Positions 36,079-43,307 of a stretch of DNA of 43,307 bases are shown here, in pieces. The DNA comes from Gemmatimonadales bacterium (GTDB lineage Bacteria > Gemmatimonadota > Gemmatimonadetes > Gemmatimonadales > GWC2-71-9), in assembly GCA_013820855.1 (NCBI GenBank), contig JACDHV010000003.1, positions 1 to 43,307 on the forward strand. The letters are read 5' to 3'. The notes beneath the pieces were generated by a model. The model was not told the DNA's origin. It did no database searches and saw only the letters and a list, made by a program, of their open reading frames with translations. Position 1 is the stretch's first letter, and each line of letters begins with the position of its first letter. The position numbers were made by a program, and so were the translations under genes.

Positions 36079-37494
36079 TTAGGGAAAGATGCCGAGCTGC
36101 TCGTAGCTCAACGCCACCTTGTCGATCGCGACGATCATCGCCGCGGTGCGCATGATCTCCTTCCCTCCCAGTTGCTTCCAGACTTCACGAATGGGGTGGT
36201 AGGCGCCGATCATCGTCTCTTCCAGACCCGAGTTCACCAGGTCCTCCTCGCTCGCGCCATGGGTCACGCGCTCCACCTCCTCGGGCGTGAAGCGGCGGCC
36301 GGTCACCCCCTCCACCGCTTCCAGCAGCCGGGTGTAGGCTCCCTGCTCGAAGCGCTTCTGCATCCGGCCGAAGCGCACGTGGCTGAGGTTCTTGACCCAC
36401 TCGAAATACGAGACCGTCACCCCGCCGGCGTTGATGTAGGAGTCGGGGATTACCATGATCCCGCGCGCCGCCAGGATCTCGTCCGCCTCGACCGTGGTGG
36501 GACCATTCGCGGCCTCGACGACCATCTTCGTCCTGAGCCGTGGCGCGTTCTCCGCGGTGATCTGCCGTTCCAGCGCTGCCGGGATCAGGATGTCGCACTC
36601 GAGCTCCAGCGCCTCTTCCCGGCGGGCGAGACTGGTGGCCCCCGGGAAGTCCAGAATGCTCCCGCGCTCCTTGCGGTGCGCCATCACCGCTTCGAGGTCG
36701 AGTCCCTTGTCGCACGCGATGGCCCCCTCGGATTCCGACAGCCCGACCAGCACCGCGCCGGCCCGCTGAAAGAATTGCGCGGCGTGATACCCCACGTTGC
36801 CGAGGCCCTGCAGCACGACGCGCTTTCCGGCGAGGCCGGGCGACATGCCGAGCGCCTTCATGTCCTCCTTCACGCTGCAGATCTCGCGGACCCCGAAGAA
36901 GACGCCGCGTCCGGTCGCCTCGACCCGCCCGCGAATGCCGCCTGCGCTCACCGGCTTGGCCGTGACGCAGCCGAGCGCGTCCAGCTCGCCGGGGCGAAGC
37001 TGGGTGTAGGTATCGGCGATCCAGGCCATCTCGCGGGGTCCCGTGCCGACGTCGGGGGCCGGCACGTCGAGACCGGGACCCATGAAGTTCTTCCGCACCA
37101 GCTCGAACACCATCCGGCGCGTGATCCGCTCCAGCTCACCGACGGAGTAGCGCTTCGCGTTGAGCCTGATCCCACCCTTGGCCCCGCCGAACGGCACGTC
37201 CACCAGCGCGCACTTGTACGTCATCAGCGCCGCCAGCGCCTGCACCTCCTCCGCGTCCACGGTCTCGGCGTACCGGATGCCGCCTTTGGTCGGAAGCTTG
37301 TGGTGGCTGTGCTCGGCCCGCCAGGCATGCATCACCTCGATGCGGCCGTCGTCCCGTTTGATCGGGAAGCTGGTATAGAAGAGATTTTTGCACGCCCGGA
37401 TGTTGGCGAGCAGGGTGGGGTCGTGGTCGGTGAACCCGGCCGCGTGGTCGAAGGCCCGGTTGACCTGCTCGAGGAAGCTGGAGCCGAGGGACAT
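36079..37494 (-). CDS. gdhA: Glu/Leu/Phe/Val dehydrogenase (glutamate dehydrogenase)
   Basis: HHKLPTKGGIRYAETVDAEEVQALAALMTYKCALVDVPFGGAKGGI...MAWIADTYTQL...VVLQGLGNVGYHAAQFF...VVEAANGPTTVEADEIL...PDSYINAGGVTVSYFEWVKNL. Confidence 0.96.
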   Translation of the reverse strand: MSLGSSFLEQVNRAFDHAAGFTDHDPTLLANIRACKNLFYTSFPIKRDDGRIEVMHAWRAEHSHHKLPTKGGIRYAETVDAEEVQALAALMTYKCALVDVPFGGAKGGIRLNAKRYSVGELERITRRMVFELVRKNFMGPGLDVPAPDVGTGPREMAWIADTYTQLRPGELDALGCVTAKPVSAGGIRGRVEATGRGVFFGVREICSVKEDMKALGMSPGLAGKRVVLQGLGNVGYHAAQFFQRAGAVLVGLSESEGAIACDKGLDLEAVMAHRKERGSILDFPGATSLARREEALELECDILIPAALERQITAENAPRLRTKMVVEAANGPTTVEADEILAARGIMVIPDSYINAGGVTVSYFEWVKNLSHVRFGRMQKRFEQGAYTRLLEAVEGVTGRRFTPEEVERVTHGASEEDLVNSGLEETMIGAYHPIREVWKQLGGKEIMRTAAMIVAIDKVALSYEQLGIFP

Positions 37495-37595
37495 GAGTGC
37501 TTTCTCGCGGAGAGCGAGGGAGGGTGGAGGGGTGGGACGAATATAGACGGGAGCCCGCCGGACGGAGGCCGCGCGACGCCGGCGAGGACTTCGGC

Positions 37596-37841
37596 TCAGG
37601 CCGCGCGCTCGCGCCACCCCGCCGCGAGCAGGCTCCCGATCACCATCAGCGTCACGGCGAGGATGGCGAACGCCGCATAGCTTCGCAGGGCGCGCCGTCG
37701 ATATTCCATCCCGCGGGGCGTCAGCCGCTCGGGCGTCCACGCGATCTCGAGCGGGCTCACACCCGGGCGCCGATGGCGCACCATCTGCACATAGCAGTAG
37801 ACCCCATGGGCCCACAGGGCGATCGCGAGGGCCGCGGCCAC
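37596..37841 (-). CDS. Small membrane protein
   Basis: 81 aa with two hydrophobic segments (ALAIALWAHGVYCYVQM and AAFAILAVTLMVIGSLLAAG). Confidence 0.55.
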   Translation of the reverse strand: MAAALAIALWAHGVYCYVQMVRHRRPGVSPLEIAWTPERLTPRGMEYRRRALRSYAAFAILAVTLMVIGSLLAAGWRERAA

Positions 37842-38010
37842 CGAAAATGCCGCCAGGACGAGCAGGCGCTCACCTCCGCCTCGTACGTGTCAGCAACGAG
37901 TCCACTCGCCGTCTCGGGCCGGGCAATCGGACGTCCCACCGGCTATCTTACGGGGGTGAGCCGCGCGTTGTCTCGCCGGTCGGCTCTACTCCCACCACTG
38001 GCAGGTGCGT

Positions 38011-38355
38011 ATGGCAACGGCCCCGGAGTCCTTTGAGAATGCTTCGACCCCATCGCGCCCTCTCGTGGAGCGGGTTCGCGAGCGGGTAGACAAGGCCGCG
38101 GCGAGCCTCGGCGACAAGAGGCGGGAGCGGCGCGGCGCGCAGACGCTGGGGTCCAAGGCGCCGCGCGAGCTCCGGGCGCTTCGCCGGGTATTCCGCGAGA
38201 TGGGACGCACGCAGCGCACGGCCCGCCGGCAAACGGGGCAGGCACCGTCCCCCGTCGTTCGGGACGCCGCCCGCGCGTTTCGAGCGGCGCCCAGCATGTC
38301 GGCGTTGGTGCTGGTGGCCGCGTCGCTCGACGAGGTAGGTCTGCTCTCCTGGTGA
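38011..38355 (+). CDS. Hypothetical protein, Arg/Ala-rich
   Basis: MATAPESFENASTPSRPLVERVRERVDKAAASLGDKRRERRGAQTLGSKAPRELRALRRVFREMGRTQR... Confidence 0.45.
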   Translation: MATAPESFENASTPSRPLVERVRERVDKAAASLGDKRRERRGAQTLGSKAPRELRALRRVFREMGRTQRTARRQTGQAPSPVVRDAARAFRAAPSMSALVLVAASLDEVGLLSW

Positions 38356-38391
38356 TCGCCCGGCGGCCTCGGGCGGTTTCCGCCCGGGTGC

Positions 38392-38751
38392 TCAGCGGGA
38401 GTCGCGGCTCTCCTCCCGCAATACCGCCAAACTTCTGGTGCCCAGTGTGATCAGGGCCTCGAATCGACCCTTCACCCCGACTTTCGAGCCCGTGCGCGGC
38501 GGTCCGCTCCTGTCGCTCACGACGGTGAGCGTGCCGGTCTCGTCTCTCACCTGGTAGGCGCCCAGCCCCAGCCCACCGCCCGACTCCCTCACCTCTCCGT
38601 GGACCCGCACCGTCTTCCCGTCGTAGCGCGCGGGATTGTCGAGCAGCTGGCCGATCGGTGTGACGCCCGCGCAGCCGACAAGGACCAGCAGGCCGGCGGC
38701 GAGCGGAACGAACGCGGCCAGTCGGGGGACGCGAAGGGACCGAAGGGACAT
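38392..38751 (-). CDS. OB-fold-like lipoprotein
   Basis: Lipobox LLVLVGCAG; IGQLLDNPARYDGKTVRVHGEVRESGGGLGLGAYQVRDETGTLTVVSDRSGPPRTGSKVGVKG. Confidence 0.75.
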   Translation of the reverse strand: MSLRSLRVPRLAAFVPLAAGLLVLVGCAGVTPIGQLLDNPARYDGKTVRVHGEVRESGGGLGLGAYQVRDETGTLTVVSDRSGPPRTGSKVGVKGRFEALITLGTRSLAVLREESRDSR

Positions 38752-38859
38752 GGCGCAACTCCTGGTCGAGGGTGCCGTCGTCGCTGGGCACGACCCGGCG
38801 AATCTACTCCACGCCGCGGTCGGTGGCCAGCACGCTCGTAGGTGCACGGTACCGGGCCG

Positions 38860-40206
38860 TCAGGCAGCGGACCGCGCGAAGAACTCCCGCTGCAGCCGGC
38901 GCAGCAATGGGATGGAGAGAAGTACCGAAATCAGGTTCGGGATGGCCATCAGGCCGTTCAGCGTGTCCGCGATGTCCCACACCACGTGCAGGGACCCCAC
39001 GGCGCCCAGATAGATGAATACCAGCCAGAGGAGCCGGTACGGAACCGCGGCGCGGCTGCCGAGCAGGTACACGATACCGGTCTCGCCGTAAAAGCTCCAC
39101 CCGATCAGCGTGGAGAACGCGAACAGCACCAGCGCGGTCGTGACGACCAAATGGCCCCACTCGCCGGGCAGGCCGGCGGCGAACGCACGGCCGCTCAGCG
39201 CGGCCCCCGTCTCACCGCTCTCCCATGCGCCTGTCACCAGGATCACCAGCCCGGTCGTGGTGCAGATCAGCAGCGTATCGACGAACACCTCGAATATGCC
39301 GTACATGCCCTGGCGGACGGGGTGGTCGGTGCTGGCGGCGGCGTGCACCAGCGGCGCGCTGCCCAGCCCGGCTTCGTTCGAGAACAGCCCGCGCGCGATG
39401 CCGTAGCGCAAGGCCAGCATGATCGTGCTGCCCGCGAAGCCTCCGGTGGCCGCGCTGCCGCTGAAGGCGCCCTCGAAGACCAACCCGAAAGCGCCGGGAA
39501 TCTCGGGCAGGTGGGTGAGGAGCACCACCAGAGTGCCGGCGACGTACAGGATCGCCATGAAGGGCACCAGGACCTCGGCGAAGGCGGCGATGCGCCGAAT
39601 CCCGCCGAGGATCACCATGCCGGCGAGGACGACCAGCACTCCGCCGACGAGCGCCGGTGCGACCCCGAAGCTGGCCTGGAGACTCTGCGCCACGGAATTC
39701 GCCTGCACCATGTTGCCGATGCCGAAGGCGGCGAGGGACGTGAACAGCGCGAAGACGCCGCCCAACCAGGGCAGCCCGATTTTCCTGAGCGTGTACATCG
39801 CGCCGCCTCGCATGATCCCCGACGCGTCTCTCTCCCGGTAGTGGAGCGCCACCACGATCTCGGCGAACTTGGTTCCCATGCCGAGCAGCCCGGAAATCCA
39901 CAGCCAGAAGAGGGAGCCCGGCCCGCCGATCGCGATCGCGGTCGCCACCCCCGCGATGTTGCCGACTCCGACCGTCGAGGCCAGCGCGGTGGCGACCGCC
40001 TGGAAAGGTGTGACGCTGCCCTCTCCGGTGGAGGGCCGTCGCAACCTTCCCAGAACTTCGCCGAGCGCGGTGCCGAGGTGCCGGAACTGCACGCCGCGGG
40101 TGACGAACAGGAGAAGAAGCCCGGTGCCCATCAGCAGCACCAGCATCGGTGGCCCCCAGACGAGGCCGTTCAGCCACGCGTTCGCGCGGGTGATGAGATC
40201 GAGCAT
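38860..40206 (-). CDS. Sodium:alanine (AGCS) symporter family protein
   Basis: VQFRHLGTALGEVLGRL...GEGSVTPFQAVATALASTVGVGNIAGVATAIAIGGPGSLFWLW...GMGTKFAEIVVALHYRERD...ARGLFSNEAGLGSAPLVHAAA. Confidence 0.95.
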   Translation of the reverse strand: MLDLITRANAWLNGLVWGPPMLVLLMGTGLLLLFVTRGVQFRHLGTALGEVLGRLRRPSTGEGSVTPFQAVATALASTVGVGNIAGVATAIAIGGPGSLFWLWISGLLGMGTKFAEIVVALHYRERDASGIMRGGAMYTLRKIGLPWLGGVFALFTSLAAFGIGNMVQANSVAQSLQASFGVAPALVGGVLVVLAGMVILGGIRRIAAFAEVLVPFMAILYVAGTLVVLLTHLPEIPGAFGLVFEGAFSGSAATGGFAGSTIMLALRYGIARGLFSNEAGLGSAPLVHAAASTDHPVRQGMYGIFEVFVDTLLICTTTGLVILVTGAWESGETGAALSGRAFAAGLPGEWGHLVVTTALVLFAFSTLIGWSFYGETGIVYLLGSRAAVPYRLLWLVFIYLGAVGSLHVVWDIADTLNGLMAIPNLISVLLSIPLLRRLQREFFARSAA

Positions 40207-40350
40207 GTGGTCGCAGGTTCCGAGGGTTGATGGTCCGAGTGGGTTCCGCTGGGGCGCCGAAAGCTGGTGACATGACGGGACTTTGGGTAGCGGGGGAGGA
40301 CGGCGCACCTATTGCTGTTTGGGAGGTGTCCCCCAACGGAAGCCGCTCGA

Positions 40351-40996
40351 ATGCCCATGGACAGCCTCAACCGTTCCGCCGTGGCGCGCTACGCTCTCGC
40401 GGTCTGCGGCATGCTGGCGCTCTCCGCCTGCGCCTCGAAGTACGCGCAGGTTCCTGCGCGGCTCGACCTCCGTCCATACGGCAGAGTCGCGCTGGTCACC
40501 TTCGTGAGCGACGAGGAGCACCGGGCGATGAGTGTGTTGGCCACCCAGCAATTCGCCGAGAAGCTGCTCGCCGGCCAGCCCGGCATCGAGCTTCTCGAGC
40601 TCGGCGCATCGGATTCTGTGGTCAAGCGCCTCCCGCCGGGCACCGACCCGATCGTGCTGGCCCAGGCCCTCGGGGAGGGGGGGGAACATCCCGGCGGTGT
40701 TCGTCGGACAGCTCAAGGTTTCAGGGATGAAGCCGCGGGCGCGCCTCAATGTCAGCGACGTGAACGTGCGGGCCACCGTGTCGGCCGAAATGACGGTGCG
40801 CCTCCTCTCCACCCGCACTGGTGGCACGCTGTGGCGCTCGAGCTCGGCTGCCAGCGGTACGGTGGGGCGGGTCGCGCTCGCCGGCGGTTTGCCCTCCGTT
40901 GCCCTGCGGGATACCGAGGAGGCCCACGGCGAGATCGTGCGCTCGCTCGTGGCCGACGTGACGCGCGACCTGAGGCCCACGTGGGTGAAGCAGTGA
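40351..40996 (+). pseudogene. Lipoprotein with frameshift at a G8 homopolymer
   Basis: MDSLNRSAVARYALAVCGMLALSACASKYAQVPARLDLRPYGRVALVTFVSDEEHRAMSVLATQQFAEKLLAGQPGIELLELG...AQALGEGG | NIPAVFVGQLKVSGMKPRARLNVSDVNVRATVSAEMTVRLL...RDLRPTWVKQ*. Confidence 0.8.
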
Positions 40997-40998
40997 CA

Positions 40999-41472
40999 TC
41001 ACAGGACCCAGGCGGCACTCGAGAGCACCAGCGCGCCACCGGCCCGGTCGGGTAGCGCGAGGCCCTGCCAGACCCGAATCAGGAGTACGTACCGAGGCAG
41101 CCGTGCGAGCGAGAGGCTGAGGGCGTAGACCATCGGCCGTGGCCGGACGGACAGCAATGCGATCCGGATGACGGTGTACGGGATCGGCAGCAGCGCGACG
41201 AGCACGACCGCGACATAGAAGCTCCTCCCGGCGCGGGACATCGCCACCGCCCGTGTTTTCCCTCCGGCCCATCGCCGCCCCGCGGCGCCGATCACCGCGA
41301 CGTCCACCAGGCCCGCCCGCCCCGCACGCCCACTGCCCAGCGCGGCGAAGACAGAGGCTTCGCGAAAGGTGTGTCGGGCGGCGAACCGGAGCAGCACGCA
41401 GTCGAACGGCAGCGGAAAGGCGGTATTGGTCACCACCGCCAGCGGAATGAACCGCGGCAGGTCGGCGGCCAC
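40999..41472 (-). CDS. Hypothetical membrane protein
   Basis: RFIPLAVVTNTAFPLPFDCVLLRFAARHTFREASVFAALGSGRAGRAGLVDV...; hydrophobic helices. Confidence 0.65.
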   Translation of the reverse strand: MAADLPRFIPLAVVTNTAFPLPFDCVLLRFAARHTFREASVFAALGSGRAGRAGLVDVAVIGAAGRRWAGGKTRAVAMSRAGRSFYVAVVLVALLPIPYTVIRIALLSVRPRPMVYALSLSLARLPRYVLLIRVWQGLALPDRAGGALVLSSAAWVL

Positions 41473-42143
41473 CGCTCAGGCCGCCTGTACGCCGCCACGC
41501 CGGGGGCAGGGCATCGTGGGGTACACTCCGTGGGGCGCCGCCGCCGCGAAGTCCAGAGCACCGCGGTGCGCTGCCGCTCGAACATCGGCGCACGACTCCA
41601 GGGGATGCGGCGATTGAAGGAGCGGAGGGGATGGGACAGCAGCTGGCTGAGCGGCGTCTCGTGGACGACCAGCCCACCGGGCGCGAGCACCCGGGCTATC
41701 TCCTCCAGCGCGATCTCGGGCCGCGCGATGTGATAGCAGGTGCCGAAATCGATGACCAGATCGAATGCGGCATCCGGGAAGGGCATGCGCCGGACATCGG
41801 CCGGCACGAGCTCGGCGGTGGCGCCGGCATGCGCCAGCCGCAGCCGGGCCTCGTCCAGAAAATCGGCCTCGACATCGAGCCCGACGAGGCGCGACGGCCG
41901 CAGCAGTTTGTCCAGCACCGGCAGTGCCACCCCGCGCCCGCAGCCGATCTCGAGCACCCGTCCGTGCGAGGGGAGGCCGAGAGCGCGAATCATCAGCGGG
42001 ACTTCGAGTGATTCCTGCCGGGAGTTCCGGCCCTCCTCGTTGGGGAAGGGCCGGTACTCCCTGTCGGCGTGGTATGCGGCGGCGCCGGGGAAGTGAGGCG
42101 CGTCAGGAATCCTGACGGCGGGGCGGACCCCTGCGGGTGCCAT
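41430..42143 (-). CDS. Class I SAM-dependent methyltransferase
   Basis: GRVLEIGCGRGVALPVLDKLLRPSRLVGLDVEADFLDEARLRL...VPADVRRMPFPDAAFDLVIDFGTCYHIARPEIALEEIARVLAPGGLVVHETPLS; C-terminal end uncertain. Confidence 0.88.
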   Translation of the reverse strand: MAPAGVRPAVRIPDAPHFPGAAAYHADREYRPFPNEEGRNSRQESLEVPLMIRALGLPSHGRVLEIGCGRGVALPVLDKLLRPSRLVGLDVEADFLDEARLRLAHAGATAELVPADVRRMPFPDAAFDLVIDFGTCYHIARPEIALEEIARVLAPGGLVVHETPLSQLLSHPLRSFNRRIPWSRAPMFERQRTAVLWTSRRRRPTECTPRCPAPGVAAYRRPERWPPTCRGSFRWRW

Positions 42144-42346
42144 GAGCCGCTCCGGTTGAGGTGGGCGATCCGATCGCACCGCACCGTACCAACCGGCCGT
42201 GACCTGTGTGTGACTCCGCTCCACGGCGTTGCCCACGGCCGCTCCGCGCCGTACCTTCACCCATCGGCAGCCAGCCGGATCTGCCGGCCCCGCGCACACC
42301 CCTCGCGCACCCCAGTCGTCACCCGACCGTCACTCGGAGGCATCCC

Positions 42347-43160
42347 GTGCCCCCCGGCGTCCCCAGGAGCAGGTGATCCTGAACCTCGCGCTCAATGCCA
42401 GGGACGCGATGCCGCGGGGTGGACGCTTCACCGTCGCCACCTCGCTGGAGCGGCTGGACGCTCGCTTTGCCGCGCGCTATCCCGGCATCGAGATCCGGCC
42501 GGGCGACTACGCTCGCGTCACGGTCACTGACACCGGTGTCGGAATGGACGCCGAGACCCTGGCGCGGGCCTTCGAGCCGTTCTTCACCACCAAGCCCGTC
42601 GGCGAAGGAAGCGGTCTCGGTCTCGCCACTGTGTACGGGATCGTGAAACAGTCGAACGGGTACATCTGGGGTGAGAGCGGTACCGGCGCGGGGACCACCT
42701 GGCACATGTACCTGCCCCGGGTGGTGGGACAACAGGCCGGGCGCGGTCCCGAATACGCCGAGTCGCTCCCCCTCGAGCGACGCGCCGAGACGGTTCTGGT
42801 GGTGGATGACGAGCCGATGATGCGGGCGCTGGCGCGGCGGGCCCTCGAGATCTACGGCTACACGGTGCTGGAGGCGGAGCACGGCCGAGCGGCGGTGCAG
42901 CGATGGCCGCCGGTGACCACCAGGTGGCCGCCGTAGTGGCCGATATCGTCATGCCCGAGATGGATGGAAAGGCACTGGGTGAGTGGCTGCGGGCCTCGTA
43001 CCCCGGCCTGCCCGTCCTCTACATGTCGGGGCACACCGGCGACGATCTGGCGCGGCGAAACCTGCTGGAGCCCGGCGTGTGCATCCTCCAGAAGCCGTTT
43101 CGGCCGGACGAGCTGGTCGCGCGCGTGCAGGAGCTGGTGACGGGCCGGAAGGCGACATGA
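42347..43160 (+). pseudogene. Hybrid sensor kinase fragment: HATPase + receiver domain, N-terminal part missing, frameshift in receiver
   Basis: QEQVILNLALNARDAMPRGGRFTVATSLE...VTVTDTGVGMDAETLARAFEPFFTTKPVGEGSGLGLATVYGIVKQSNGYI; AETVLVVDDEPMMRALARRALEIYGYTVLEAEHGRAAVQ | AMAAGDHQVAAVVADIVMPEMDGKALGEWLRASYPGLPVLYMSGHTGDD. Confidence 0.8.
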
Positions 43161-43201
43161 CCCGGGGCCTGCCTCACCTTCCGATGGTTCCGCTCGCACT
43201 G

Positions 43202-43307
43202 CTAGTGTGAAGTCCCAGAGATTCTTTTCGTAAGTCGCTCGATCTTGGCCAGGATACTATCGGCCGTGGCGGTCCACTGGAAGGGCCGCGCGGTCTCGTT
43301 GTAACTC
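43202..43307 (-). mobile_element. IS630-family transposase, C-terminal end (truncated by window end)
   Basis: Minus strand reads SYNETARPFQWTATADSILAKIERLTKRISGTSH*, characteristic of IS630-type transposase C-termini. Confidence 0.85.

Noticed and set aside
36019-37680. Long + ORF (553 aa) over the glutamate dehydrogenase gene; similarly 38842-40230 over the symporter and 20341-22116 over the helicase
   Set aside because: Antisense shadow ORFs opposite strong conserved genes; the composition pattern is typical of high-GC codon-position bias.
37960-38040. tRNA-like look (ggctctactcccaccactggcag; translates to 'WWE'-like peptides in reverse)
   Set aside because: No pairing T-arm, anticodon arm or acceptor stem could be built around the cccacca end.
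1-43307. CRISPR arrays, rRNA genes, phage modules or known defence systems
   Set aside because: No regularly spaced direct repeats, rRNA-like stretches, phage structural genes or restriction/CBASS/toxin-antitoxin signatures recognised.

Overview
High-GC bacterial window, probably Gemmatimonadota- or Acidobacteriota-like (inferred from gene content, not tested). Bases 1-11752 carry a + strand array of ADOP/MacB-like FtsX-domain ABC permeases: one 5'-truncated by the window edge, three intact, one with a 1-nt frameshift, plus a 25-codon C-terminal relic of another. The array includes two ATPases. It is followed by an NtrC/NtrY-type two-component pair and by MscL with a C-terminal zinc ribbon. 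Next is a small operon (membrane protein, HTH_34-like regulator, cis-prenyltransferase). Downstream are an amidohydrolase, YciI, a DEAD-box helicase, GNAT, DUF4403, a Rieske/cytochrome b pair with a disrupted cytochrome b, a MobA-like NTP transferase, a TupA-like ATP-grasp, a YCF48/BNR-like lipoprotein, a HI0933-type flavoprotein, glutamate dehydrogenase, an AGCS symporter and a methyltransferase. The 3' end of an IS630-type transposase lies at the right edge. The best candidate for an under-described system is the translationally coupled RuBisCO-like protein (Form IV) + cupin pair at 33388-34922. It resembles the Rhodospirillum rubrum methylthioadenosine-isoprenoid shunt enzymes. A second theme is the unusual number of disrupted genes: single-nt indels, one nonsense substitution and several apparent internal deletions. 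This could be real decay or sequencing/assembly error. Family assignments come from motif recognition by eye; no database search was run.
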